Shown here: positions 53,960 to 64,000 of the stretch, in pieces
How positions within the stretch are numbered: position 1 is the stretch's first letter
Layout of the letters: every line of letters begins with the position of its first letter
Origin: Argyresthia goedartella
Lineage: Eukaryota > Arthropoda > Insecta > Lepidoptera > Argyresthiidae
Assembly (NCBI GenBank): GCA_949825045.1
Contig: OX463832.1
Location: 25,662,552-25,726,551, forward strand
Reading direction: 5' to 3'
DNA length: 64,000 nucleotides
Translations under genes and position numbers: made by a program
Notes under the pieces: generated by a model
The model's input: the letters and a program-made list of their open reading frames with translations, nothing else
Databases searched by the model: none
Told to the model about the DNA's origin: nothing

Positions 53960-56900
53960 CGTTTTCTAATATTACTATTATATACTTTATTGCATATACA
54001 CATTAATGGACAATTACAAACATAGTTAGTATACAAAGGCGTGTTTATCTCTATATAGAGATTTCTTCCAGCAAACCCAGGGCTGACAGGAAAGAATAGT
54101 TTCATGCGAAGGGATAGACCTTTATGCACAACATAACAAAAAACTAAACATCAGAGTGACTTTAATATATTTATAATAAATTACTTAGATATTTACACAT
54201 ATAAATAAATGAGAACCTACATAATAATATAATACCTATAAATACTATACATAAATATCAATAAATACCTATACAATATATAAATAAAATATAATCTACT
54301 ACAGAAGAGAAAGGTAATGTTCCTTCAAACTACTTTTGAAGATGTTAAGAGATGGACTGTCCCTGATGGTGCTGGGGAGTTTGTTCCAGAGCTTGATAGC
54401 CCGGAGTCGGAACCCATGTTCATATGCGACAGTTTTATGTTGCGGTGTTGTGAGCAGCAACCGAGTGTGAGGTGTCCGAGGCCTATCTGAAGAAAGAAAA
54501 GTGAACGAATCACGTAAGAAGCCAGGGTAATGAGGATTATGTAAAATCTTAAAGAGAGTGAAGAGGATGTGGGAATCCCGGCGAAGACGGATTGGAAGCC
54601 ACTTCAGATCCCTGCGATACTGAGAAACATGGTCAAATTTGCGCAAACCGAAAATAAACCGAATCCCAAGATTTTGAAGTCGCTCGAGTTTGTCCAGTTG
54701 CTCTTCGTTTGCGCTGATCCAGCAGACATCTCCGTAGTCAATGAGGGGAAGTAACAGAGATTGGGCGAGTGTAATTTTGGTCTGAAGAGGTAAGAAGTGC
54801 TGAAGTCGTCTGAGGGTAGTAAAACGTAGCGAAGACACGCCTACTAACCTCGCAGACATGCGCTGACCAAGACAGCAGGTTATCAAAGATGACTCCGAGA
54901 TTTTTGGCCTTGGAGCTGTAGGGAACATATGCTGTAACACTTGGAGAGAGTGCCTGGACCCGATAATCATTAACTGCGACTTACAAGGATTGACGAGTAG
55001 CCCGTGTGACAGAGCCCAACCCCTGATACACTCAAGATCAGCATTCAGCAAGGCCACAGCAGAGTTAACATCACAAGGAGAAAAATGACGGTAAATTTGG
55101 AGATCATCGGCATAGAGATGATAAGAGGAAGAGAGAGTATCTGAGATAGAATTTATGAAGACAGAAAAGAGAAGAGGGGAGAGGATACCACCCTGAGGCA
55201 CCCCTGCAAAAAGGTCGCACCATTCTGTTGAAGTCTCCTCGGACCTTATACGCTGCTGACGACCTCTCAGGTAGGAGTCGAACCAGCTGGGTGAGGCCGG
55301 GGAGACATTCAGAGACTTCAGTATCTCAACGAGGATGTCGAAATCAACACAGTTGAATGCGCTGCTGAAGTCAAGTAACGCTAGTACGGTGAGCTGTTTC
55401 TCGTCTATAGCCAAGTGAATGTCGTCAGTGACTTTGAGTAAGGCCGTAACGGTACTATTACCCGGCCTGAATCCCGACTGGAATTGATTCAGCAGACATT
55501 GAGACGTAAGGTAGGAGGAAAGCTGGGAGTGGACAATGGATTCTAGGACTTTGGAAAGGATAGGCAGGATAGAAATAGGACGATACTCTTTGAAAGAGGA
55601 GGGGTTTGAGGATTTGGGTAAAGGTATGACTAATGTTTTTTTCCACACATAGGAGAAAGAACAGCTAGAGAGAGAGTGATTTATAATGTGTGTGATAGCG
55701 AGAAGAATATAATCGAGCACGTTGCTGATCATATTAGAGCAGATGCAATCATCACCTACAGGTTTCGACGAGATAGCCAGCACCGCCTTCTTAACTGTGT
55801 CAATTCCGACTGGACTGAAGTTGAAAGGAGTGGAGGTCAACGCCGGCCTGGAGCGGAGCCCATGCAGAGTGGCATCCTTAACGATGGGATCCATAACGAC
55901 TGGGGGAGCCGAGAAAAATCTGTTAAGACCGTTGAGATCGACGTCACCAACCATTTGATTCTGGGGCTTACCGACACCTAGAGATCTCAGGAATTTCCAC
56001 ACTTCGGAAGGGGTGTAGTTTTGAATGCACTCAAAGATGTGGCGGCGCTTGGCATCACGGCACATACGGTTACAACGGTTCCGGAGGCATTTGTAGGCAG
56101 CAAAATTATCGTCGGTGGGTTCCTTTTTATGCTGATATTTAGCTCGGTTCCGTTTAGCCATCAACCGTTTGATGGGGTCCGTGAGCCAAGGCGCAGGAAG
56201 GTGTTTTACTTTGACCTTTTTGATGGGTGCGTGTTTGTCAAATAGTCCCAGAATAATTGTGTTGAAATGGTGGATCTTGTCGTCAACGGCCTCACTAGAA
56301 ATGACAGGTGACCAATCGATTGATGATGCATCAGATTGGAGTAACGATGGATCAATACCCTTAAAGCTACGAAGAAAGATAAATTTGGCTCTGTTCTTGG
56401 GAGACTTGACCTTATAGGAGAGATAAACCAGGTCATGATAAGAAAAAGGAGAATTAAATTGACCGTGGGCAGCAACTTTGTCTATATCAGATGATATCAT
56501 GATATCAAGGAGAGAGGGAGTACAATGTGGTTGACAATGAGTCGCATTTAGAGGAAGAATATGCAAGTTGAATGAATTGACAATAGACCGGAGTTGGGCC
56601 GAGCGGGAATCATTTTTAAGAAGACATGTATTAAAGTCGCCGAGGATTAGGACATCATTATAAAGAGGAGTCAGCTCATTGAGCAGGGACTCGAAGGTAT
56701 CGAATTAATTGATGAGAAGCGAAGGACTGTAGAGAACACCGAGCAGAACTTTACTATGGTGAAGACAGATTTCAAAGAAAAGATGTTCAGCAGATTCAGA
56801 GTACTCACTCGGGGAGACACTCACAACTTTGCAGGATATGTCCGAACGAAGGAAAATAGCTACACCACCACCAGCTTTTCCAACTCTATCGTTCCGATAC

Positions 56901-57858
56901 AGCTGGTATCCAGGTAGTGAATACATGGTGGAAGGCAAAGAAGGTTTTAGGAAAGATTCAGAAATAAGTATAGCATCCACATGTTTTGTGCTGAACGCTT
57001 CGAGAAGGTCTGGGTAACTAGAGTGGATGCTTTGGGAATTTATATAAACAATATTTAAGTTACCCTCCAGGCCAACAAAGACAGTCCTCAGTTTGGCGGA
57101 TAGCGGTTCCACCACAAAGGAGTTATCGCTCTCCGCACTAATGTAGTCGTCGCTTGAGGAACAAGAGAAAAAACTATTATCAATATGACATAAATTATCC
57201 ATATGTATAAAATAATGAAAGATATAATAACTACCTAATATATGTATATATATATAACTAAAACTAAGTTTAGTTTAGTTAAACTAAACTAAAACACAAA
57301 TAATGGAACCTGACCTAGGAATACTGGAAGAAATCAAAATGTAAACTATAATAGCTCTTCATAGGTACTTAAGACATTGGAAAATACACACTGCACATCG
57401 GGATTGACACAGGAAGAAAACAAAATTAATTAAATAAATCTAAAGTGAAAAAGATAAAAAAAAAAACACGAGTACACATTTCGCGATTCGGAACTAGCCG
57501 GAACGGAACTACGGAACATAATCAGGAATAAGGAAAAAAAAAGCACGAACATGAACTCAGCTTTGTGACCGATGACAGATGAATTAAAAATATATAGTTA
57601 TTTAAATGTACCTGCAAGAATTTACAAAATTACAACCTTATTAACTACAATGGTTCTTTACTGTACTTTTTGTTTGAACAATACAAGGAATAGAAAAGAT
57701 GTTTCATACTTCACTTATCCCAAGGAGTTTACTAGTTAAGTAAATATACCAGATAATATCTATCGCGCAAACCGTGTTATTTAGTTATGTAGGTACTTTG
57801 AGTAATAATGTATTTATACATTATTACTCAAAGGGTAGGTATTTGTTATTACTACGTG
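53960..57858 (-). mobile_element. LINE-D: CR1/Jockey-like LINE, nearly intact
   Basis: 3' UTR with minus-strand AATAAA near 53988, ORF2 at 54299-57202 and an AT-rich 5' region from 57203. No ORF1 was seen upstream, so the copy may be 5'-truncated or the family may lack it. It lies in an intron of the Ig gene in the same orientation. Confidence 0.8.
54299..57202 (-). pseudogene. LINE-D ORF2 (endonuclease and RT) with one in-frame stop
   Basis: One frame of 968 codons, broken only by TAA at 56705-56707 (codon 166). The endonuclease region holds NIVYINSQSI, AILISESFL, GGGVAIFLRSD and LILGDFNTC. RT holds KEYRPISILPILSKVLESI, QSGFRPGNSTVTALLKV, LLDFSSAFNCVDFDILVEIL, AGVPQGGILSPLLFSVFIN and LYADDLQIYRHF with intact catalytic YADD. 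The C-terminal domain ends HGFRLRAIKLWNKLPSTI and LKEHYLSLL. In the flanking codons the frame is continuous, so the stop is a single base-level change. Normal length for such ORF2 proteins is about 900-1000 residues. Confidence 0.88.
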
Positions 57859-59144
57859 GGGCGCACTGTAAGTTTCCGGAATGAATATGAAAAAATACTA
57901 TTAAAGGTACAAAATTAATTTATTGTTTTTCAAAATAATCTCCCTTGGTGTCTATGCACTTTTTCATTCGATGAAACCAGTTTTGAAAACTTTTGTGCCA
58001 CTTCTCTGTGGTGACCTCTGAAACGTGTTTTTCATACTCCTCGACAGCCTCTTCTGGTGATGAAAATCGTTGACCGCGTAATTGGTTCTTAATTTTTGGG
58101 AACAGAAAAAAGTCACAAGGTGCTAGGTCGGGACTGTATGCAGGATGACTCATGAGTTCTACATTTTTCGCCTTCAAAAAGTCGTTTGTCTGTCTGGCCG
58201 TGTGAGAACTAGCATTGTCGTGGTGCAGGATGATACGGCGTTTACGGTTATTTTTACGGAGTTCGTCAATAACTTCCGGCAAACAAATGGTCGTGTACCA
58301 GTCACTATTCAATGTACGACGATTCTCTAAAGCAACAGTAGCCACGTGTCCAGTTTTATTAAAAAAAGAAGCAATCATCCGCTTAGATGGACTTTTCACG
58401 CGCGCCACTTTGGTTGGTTTCGGCTCATCTTGAAAGACCCATACGCTCGATTGCTGCTTTGTTTTGGGATCGTAGCAATAAATCCATGTTTCGTCACCTG
58501 TTACTATGTCCCACACCAAATTTGACGCACCTTCGTTGAATCTGGTAAGCATGGCACTGCACCAAGTGACGCGGTCCGTTTTTTGAGCCTCGGTCAAGTT
58601 GTGTGGGATCCACCGCGAGCACAGCTTTCTCACACCCAAATGTTTGTGTATGATTAATTGTATTTGAATTGAATGAAAATTTGAATAATTTGCGCGAATT
58701 TCATGGTAGGTCACATGCCTGTCTGTTTCAATCATACGGCGCACAGCATCGATGTTTTTGTTGGTCACAGCGGTGGACGGCCGACCATCGCGAGATTCGT
58801 CACTGAGATTGATACGACCACGCTTGAATTCTGCAAACCAGCTATAAACAGTTGTCTTGCATGGTGCTTCATTGCCAAAAGCTGTTTCAAGCCGAGCGAT
58901 GCTCTGTTGAGCTGTCAAATTACACTTGAAATCGTAGAAAATCATACTACGAAAATTTTCCCGAGTTAAATCCATGTTGATGCAGACACACAATTTTTTA
59001 AATGGCGCCACAAGGTAAAAACAAAAGGCAGTCAGATGAAACAAACTGCATTCTATAGCCAAAGAGTTTTATTTTCAAATGTTGCAATAAATTTTTAAAT
59101 ATTGTTTATGTAAGTGGCCAGTTCCGGAAACTTACAGTGCGCCC
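57859..59144 (-). mobile_element. intact mariner transposon (1286 bp)
   Basis: 23-bp identical terminal inverted repeats (57859-57881 and 59122-59144; GGGCGCACTGTAAGTTTCCG core). TA follows the right end (59145); the left flank reads TG, one change from TA. Length is typical for mariner. It lies in an intron of the Ig gene, about 120 bp from the exon ending at 59267. Confidence 0.93.
57920..58975 (-). CDS. mariner transposase (DD34D), apparently intact
   Basis: 351 residues from MDLTRENFRSMIFYDFKC to DTKGDYFEKQ and stop. The ATG at 58975 is preferred over 59062 because mariner transposases begin near this helix-turn-helix and the upstream 29 codons are hydrophobic and unlike the family. N-terminal HTH: TTVYSWFAEFKRGR and DGRPSTAV. 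Linker WIPHNLTEAQK. Catalytic residues: D in VTGDETWIYCYDP, D in ILHHDNASSHTA and D in YSPDLAPCDFFLFP, with exactly 34 residues between the last two. No stop or frameshift. It would excise and insert the element at TA. Confidence 0.92.
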   Translation of the reverse strand: MDLTRENFRSMIFYDFKCNLTAQQSIARLETAFGNEAPCKTTVYSWFAEFKRGRINLSDESRDGRPSTAVTNKNIDAVRRMIETDRHVTYHEIRANYSNFHSIQIQLIIHKHLGVRKLCSRWIPHNLTEAQKTDRVTWCSAMLTRFNEGASNLVWDIVTGDETWIYCYDPKTKQQSSVWVFQDEPKPTKVARVKSPSKRMIASFFNKTGHVATVALENRRTLNSDWYTTICLPEVIDELRKNNRKRRIILHHDNASSHTARQTNDFLKAKNVELMSHPAYSPDLAPCDFFLFPKIKNQLRGQRFSSPEEAVEEYEKHVSEVTTEKWHKSFQNWFHRMKKCIDTKGDYFEKQ

Positions 59145-59266
59145 TATGTATTTTATTACATACTAATTGGGTGAATCTACTTCCTTACACGTACATACTT
59201 TCTTACGTACTTCTTTAATACACGGCCCCGATTCTGCCAGCCAAATGGCGTGTAAATGGCACTCAC

Positions 59267-59447
59267 CGCCAGCTGCCTATACAGCAGTCTCAACTCCTGC
59301 AGCGGGACATAGCTGTCGACCGCGAAGGCTAGCTGGTACAACTGGGGGGCCGCGGCCGCGGGGGGCGACGTGAAGCGCGCCGGGCCGGGCCGCCCCGAGA
59401 CTTCCACGTGTTGGCGAGCCCTGCCCAGGCTGTTGTCGCCTACGCAG
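59267..59447 (-). CDS. klingon-like Ig/FN3 adhesion protein, Ig end and FN3 start exon
   Basis: 181 nt; acceptor TTTTTTTCCACAG, donor GCG/GTGAGTGCC; phase 2 in and phase 0 out. Completing the split serine codon gives NYS-CVGDNSLGRARQHVEVSG, the second cysteine and last strands of an I-set Ig domain, then a Pro/Ala-rich linker (RPGPARFTSPPAAAAP) and LYQLAFAVDSYVPLQELRLL of the FN3 domain. GC-rich codon use contrasts strongly with the flanking AT-rich transposons. Confidence 0.88.
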
Positions 59448-59770
59448 CTGTGGAAAAAAATATGGAGTACATTCACCATTTTGCGCGTCGGTGAAGTGCT
59501 TGTTAGTAGGTATGACGCGTCACCAAGCCCAAACTTGATGATCTCACAAGTAAGCACCCCAGGGTTCTGTCGCTCACCTAACTGCTCCGTCATCAGGTGA
59601 TGATGATGATGATGAGAAGGAGAAATAGGCAAATTTTGTTGAAGGACCAGTCTGATGAACTCTAACTCGATGGGTTTGCTGGTAAGCATGTCAAGGATCC
59701 GCCGTCCAATGCGATCATCGGACTACTGGCATGAAAGGATGATGACTGAAATTCTAGCTCCATCATCAGT

Positions 59771-59974
59771 CCAGGGGGATTACCACAATCTTTTTCCGAT
59801 TCAAATTAGGTTCAAAACAACAACATCACCATGGCAACCATTTCCATTCCAATTCGCCATAATGGGCTTTATTTACCTAATACCAAGACTTGTTTTAAGA
59901 CGGTCACGGTAATTTTGCGGATCAAATCAGGTTCCTAATCTGAATCGGCATAAGACGTGGTGGTAACCCCCCAG
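59771..59974 (+). mobile_element. about 204-bp MITE with both termini
   Basis: Left CAGGGGGATTACCAC and right GTGGTAACCCCCCAG are near-perfect inverted repeats. It holds CATGGCAACCATTTCCATTC in the centre. A partner lies at 52921. Both are in introns of the Ig gene. Confidence 0.75.
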
Positions 59975-60109
59975 ATAAAGGTACCGTGTAAAAATGAAAA
60001 TTAGATACAACTACAATCCCAATATTACAACACTTTGTTTGTTATTGTACTTTTTGTAGGGAATCTAATAATCACAAGTACTACCTACAGCGACTACAAA
60101 AGAGGACGG

Positions 60110-61140
60110 CTTCACAAGTGGAGGACGGGTGTCGGGGCCTGTACGGCGGATAAGCCGTGAGGGTTAGTGATGAATACCGTAAAACCAAGTGTATCAAATT
60201 CTCACTTCCAAATGTCAGGCAAGTTGAGACCAGTTTAGTGTTAGACAACAGCACGTTAGAATTAGTAAATGATGCGAAGTTTCTGGAATAACCATTGATA
60301 GCAAATTGCAGTGGGGACCCCACATAGATAAATTAGCTGGTAAATTAAGTTCTGCGGCTTACGCTGTTAGGAACATCAGACAAAGCACGGATGTGGCTAC
60401 ATCTAGGCTAGTATATTTTAGTTACTTTCATAGTGTCATGTGCTATGGTATCTTGTTGTGGGGGAAAGCAGCGGATATTCAAACTATTTTTATTTTACAG
60501 AATAGAGCTATTCGAGCAATTTATAATTTAAAAAGAACAGACTCCTTAAGAGAGCATTTAAAAAAAAATACATACTAACTGTAGCTAGTATTTTTTTTTC
60601 GAAAATATGATGTATGTACGCAAGAACCTTACAACATTTACCAAACTTGGCGATAGCTGCAATGTTAACCTAAGAAATAATCACAGACTGTGTGCGCCCC
60701 GATTTAGGCTCGCGAAGGTTAGCAATTCTTTCAAGGGTCAGTGCATTCTCTACTATAATAAGATACCTCTAGAGATTTTGAAATATCCATTTGAGCAATT
60801 TAAAAAGCATGTTAAAGCGACTTTGTCGAAAAAAGGACATTACAATGTTCGAGATTACTTAAATGACAGGACTGTATGGGGTTAATCTAGTTCAACACAG
60901 ACCTCGCTGTTAATAATTTTGTAATTATTTATTATTGCCTGCTTATTAAAATAAAAAAAACATAATTGTATTAGTTAAGCACAACACAACCTATTTTTAA
61001 AAAGAGATCTAAAAATCAATCTGTGGGAGTTTCTACGCCCTGCTTCTCCCACAGTGGTCCAATGTAGAGAAGAGGCAAAAAATTACGTTTGCTAAGTATA
61101 TGTAAATATCTACAGTAATAAAGTACTTTGACTTTGACCT
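60110..61140 (+). pseudogene. Jockey LINE 3' portion (RT end, C-terminus, 3' UTR)
   Basis: Frames in series: CIKFSLPNVRQVE, LQWGPHIDKLAGKLSSAAYA, VYFSYFHSVMCYGILLWGK and FILQNRAIRAIYNL; then after a break MMYVRKNLTTFTKLG, CILYYNKIPLEIL and YNVRDYLNDRTVWG to a stop at 60883. The 3' UTR has a CTGTGGGAG/CTCCCACAG stem (61020-61054) and a TTTGACTTTGACC tail. Two or more frame breaks; inactive. Confidence 0.8.
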
Positions 61141-62237
61141 AATATACAAATTATCGCGATTTATCCATCGGATAGGATTTCTGCCCAGGCATTAACTACT
61201 TAGACAGGAAGCGTTTTAGGTGATTTGCTAAGCAGATATTATGCTACTTTGGCGTTTTGCTTTTTAGAAGACCTGCTCATGACGGGTCTTGATGGTGATG
61301 GCTTAACTTGTGAGCACAACTTGTGAAATATACCATAGTATGATACTTAATTTACAATAGTAAGTTTAAACTAATAACACATCTAACTACTAGAATATTA
61401 TTATGGAGTGAGTGGCAGAGACAACACATAAACCATGTAAGTTTACATCGTCGCTTCATTAAAATAGTTTCAATATTTCCATTGTAGCATGGACAAATTA
61501 AAAAAAAACGGTATCACGCGACTATAATGGGCCATGAAAAGGTGTCTATATGCGACTCAACGAGACAGTAGTCATAGCGGGATCTGTTGTATGATATTCC
61601 ATAAACTAGGCATTGCGATAGTAATTGGCTGACCATTATCAGACAACTAACCAAGTGCAACTAAGCCAGTGTACGAACGCGCGGATAGTCCGTTCTTTAT
61701 TAGGTTATTGCTGTCACCCATTATTCAATATCTCACTCGATTGCGAGTGGTTATCGAAGCTAAGACGGAATATTCGGTTTGAACGACTTTTGGCGAGTTA
61801 TCTTATATTTATATCCATCAACCTCGTCATACGGACTCTGTGAGCTGAAAAGTGCGAATCAAGAGCATTTCGGAGGCCTCCAGAAGACATCAAAATCGGA
61901 TTGCAGGGACGGATACAAATATATGAGGAATAATTTTCAACTCATTACTTTTTACTTTTTATATTAGTTAGCCCCGAGTATGATGGGCGAGATGTGCGTC
62001 TCACAGGCAGTCCGCGACAAATCCTTCTAAGAATAGAATTTATCTAAGGGAGCACATTTATCTAACTGTCACAAGATAAAATACGACGAAACGAAATAAT
62101 TAAACAAAACAAGTGGGAAATAGAAGATAAAGAAGAAGACAAAACACCATAACAAGATAGAAATGGACAGACTGATGCCAAGATTCCATGCCGTGTGCGC
62201 AACAAAAAAAAACGGCTCCGACTTTAGCGTGTGTTGC
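61141..62237. other. intron of the Ig gene, nothing recognised
   Basis: AT-rich; frames at 61625-61843 and 61779-61967 show no domain. Confidence 0.35.
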
Positions 62238-62599
62238 AGAGATGGGCGCTACCAGTAAATACTCAAATTAATAAATACTGAACACATATGGGTAAATTCT
62301 GAGTATTTACTGGGAACCAGGATTTAATATGCTTTAAAAATCCTCATTTGTAGGTATTAACATTCGTAGGGAGTATAGTTGTAGTTAAAAATGTAACAAT
62401 GATGCTAAATAAATACGGAAAGTAAGATGTTCTGCTAAAAATATTAAATAGTAAATACTCCCACTTTTGGATATTTATCGAGTAGAAACGAGTGTTTAAG
62501 AGCATCAAATACTTTTACTTTTAGATATTTATCGCGTACAAACGAGAGTTTATGAGTATATCCTTCGACGAGTAAATACTCGAGTAGAAACCCATCTCT
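62238..62599. mobile_element. MITE with AGAGATGGG termini
   Basis: AGAGATGGGCGCTACCAGTA at the left mirrors TAGAAACCCATCTCT at the right, with GAGTATTTACT/AGTAAATACTC repeated inside in both directions. Ends resemble hAT termini, but an exact 8-bp target duplication was not found. Confidence 0.55.
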
Positions 62600-62636
62600 A
62601 GTTGCAGGACCTTCCAGCTGTCATGTCAGTCCCAAC

Positions 62637-62758
62637 CTGTAGTTCCCGAAGTCCTCGGGCTGCACGTTCTGTATGACGAGCGTGTGGTTGTTGCCCCGAG
62701 CTGACATGGTAATCCGCTCCGTCGCGCTGAGAGGGAACGAGTTCTGGTACCAGGTCAC
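62637..62758 (-). CDS. klingon-like Ig/FN3 adhesion protein, central Ig exon
   Basis: 122 nt; acceptor CAATTTGCAG, donor ACAG/GTTGGG; phase 0 in and phase 2 out. Encodes VTWYQNSFPLSATERITMSA, then RGNNHTLVIQNVQPEDFGNY: the Ig core tryptophan (VTWYQ), an HTLVIQNV strand and the DFGNY motif that precedes the second cysteine in the next exon. One NHT glycosylation sequon. Confidence 0.88.
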
Positions 62759-62879
62759 CTGCAAATTGGAGAAAGAGTTTTTTGGTAATGAGTGTAATGT
62801 TTTGGTACTGTGCCTTTATGCTCTCGTATGGGAAAGGCGTGACTTTATGTTTGTTGTGGTGTCAGAAAAAGTATTTTCT

Positions 62880-63727
62880 CACAAAAAAAGTATGAAATAT
62901 TCCCCTATCATCTGTGAAGATAGTATCCGAAAGTGACTCATCCTGGACAATTTTCAGAAGTGTCCAGGTAAACGCAAAATTGTCCAGTAAGTAAGTATGA
63001 AATCCCATTACATATCATAATATTGAAATATAGAACTATTTTTTTTTTCAAAAATAAGCTAAGGAGTTTATTAGCAGTTAAGGGCCTTTAATAAAAAGGA
63101 GGTTGACGTTTCCGAATTGAACTTATATTGCACGATGTAAAATGGCGGAAAACTCAGTTCATTAGTATTTTTGCTATTTTTATACTAATTAGGAATTCGA
63201 TACTAACAGAAGAAAAAGAAGAATAAAAATAAAATTTACAAATAACATAAATGGCTTTATTTTTGAGAAAAGCACTATACACGCTTTGACCATAAGTGCC
63301 ATCCTGGCCTTTTATTATAGCCATAAGCCGGCTAAATCATACTCGTCCAGGACCAGACCAGTAAGTAAGCCATTACTGGTCTCTGCAGTAATCTACTATT
63401 TCTCAAAATTTGTATGAAATGTTTCCATAACATCTGTGAAGATAGTATCCGAAAGTGACTCATCCTGGACAATTTTTGGAAGTGTCCAGAAAAACGCAAA
63501 AGTGTCCAGTAAGTTTTTTTTTCACAAATAAGCTAAGGAGGTTTTTGGCAGTTAAGGGCCTTTAATAAAAAGATGGTACCAAAGAGGTTGACGAGTCCGC
63601 ATTGCACTTATATTGCTATTGATAAGTACTAATTAGGCATAAGGAATTCGATACTAACAGAAGAAAAAGAAGAATAAAATAAAATATTTACAATAAACAT
63701 AAATGGCTTTATTTTTGAGAAAAGCAC
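62880..63727. repeat. duplicated intronic block (two diverged copies)
   Basis: 62880-63275 and 63400-63727 share CTGTGAAGATAGTATCCGAA, GTGACTCATCCTGGACAATT, GTTAAGGGCCTTTAATAAAA, GGAATTCGATACTAACAGAA and TGGCTTTATTTTTGAGAAAA in order, with indels. Confidence 0.85.
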
Positions 63728-63744
63728 CCCCCACTGGATGTGGT

Positions 63745-63825
63745 TGGAACACGATCGGGTTGTTTGCTATTATAGAGAAGAGCCACTTAATGTGGGCTGA
63801 TTATAATGCTAATAACGATACGGCT
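63745..63825 (+). mobile_element. RTE 3'-end scrap
   Basis: GAACACGATCGGGTTGTTTG, TATAGAGAAGAG, TGTGGGCTGATTATAATGC match the RTE end seen at 22985-23070, badly worn. Confidence 0.5.
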
Positions 63826-63922
63826 TCTGCAGTCGGCTTGCAGAGTAAGGCAATGTAGAGTGCCCTAGTAGAGTTTGTTAGCGTTAGTCTTGGACCTAAA
63901 GTATTTTGGATGAAACACTTAC

Positions 63923-64000
63923 GTCAGCCGGCGGGTCGGCTAGTACGGTGCAGAGCAGCTCAGCTCTGAACCCCTCCCCCGTGTGCACCCACGACCGCTC
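63923..64000 (-). CDS. klingon-like Ig/FN3 adhesion protein, Ig exon start (partial at window edge)
   Basis: The last 78 nt of an exon that runs off the window: ERSWVHTGEGFRAELLCTVL and ADPPAD, donor GAC/GTAAGT, phase 0. It supplies the first cysteine strand (ELLCTVLADPP) and joins VTWYQNS of the next exon without a gap. The four exons together give one Ig domain plus most of an FN3 domain. This arrangement, with the VHTGEG entry, DFGNYSC, SGRPG linker and NRYGW strand, fits the insect klingon/CG34353-type neuronal adhesion proteins (family knowledge). Upstream Ig domains and the signal peptide lie outside. Confidence 0.85.

Overview
The window reads as nuclear DNA of an insect, most likely a moth or butterfly. 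Evidence: two spliced animal-type genes with GT-AG introns and cysteine-rich or Ig/FN3 products, AT-rich introns, tRNA-headed SINEs, several non-LTR retrotransposon families (one ORF1 pairs a PHD-like zinc finger with a C-terminal domain of the type common in lepidopteran LINEs), mariner and maT transposons, and repeated copies of a GGGTTCCGTACC-type dispersed repeat that is very common in lepidopteran genomes. There is no operon-like structure, CRISPR or phage.

Layout. 1-3700: a graveyard of SINE, Jockey and dispersed-repeat pieces, including a perfect 150-bp tandem duplication and an ATAAT pentanucleotide array of about 92 units. 3724-8643 (+): a complete four-exon gene for a 154-residue secreted or membrane-anchored protein with two six-cysteine EB-like modules; all three introns are phase 1 and intron 2 is largely a minisatellite. 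8644-16700: mostly non-coding, with foldback repeats, a possible 5' exon near 12.8-13.0 kb and a few unassigned exon-like pieces. 16690-19770 (-): a decayed RTE-type LINE split by a small MITE. 21690-23070: an RTE tail interrupted by a Jockey fragment. 23590-25206: Gypsy/Ty3 remnants. 25464-25924: a hAT deletion derivative with a perfect 8-bp target duplication.

27545-36284 is one long LINE (LINE-A) carrying three later insertions: a LINE-B fragment and a SINE joined 5' to 5' inside its RT gene, and an intact maT transposon in its 3' UTR. It ends in a TAAA array. 37.2-48.2 kb is dominated by a foldback repeat family built of two hairpin modules, present in tandem, as a palindromic dimer and as fragments, plus a 120-bp satellite and a long-terminal-inverted-repeat element. 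A 5' UTR with a signal-peptide-start exon lies at 41.9 kb.

52512-64000 (-): the 3' half of a neuronal-type Ig/FN3 cell-adhesion gene of the klingon kind. Four consecutive exons have matching phases (0, 2, 0, 0), and the gene continues beyond the window at its 5' side. Its introns hold a nearly intact LINE (one in-frame stop), an intact mariner with 23-bp identical termini, a Jockey 3' end and several MITEs.

In functional terms the host contribution is small: one complete EB-module gene, part of one adhesion gene and a few uncertain exons. The rest is mobile DNA whose nesting lets insertion order be read. All family assignments come from reading motifs; no database search was possible.
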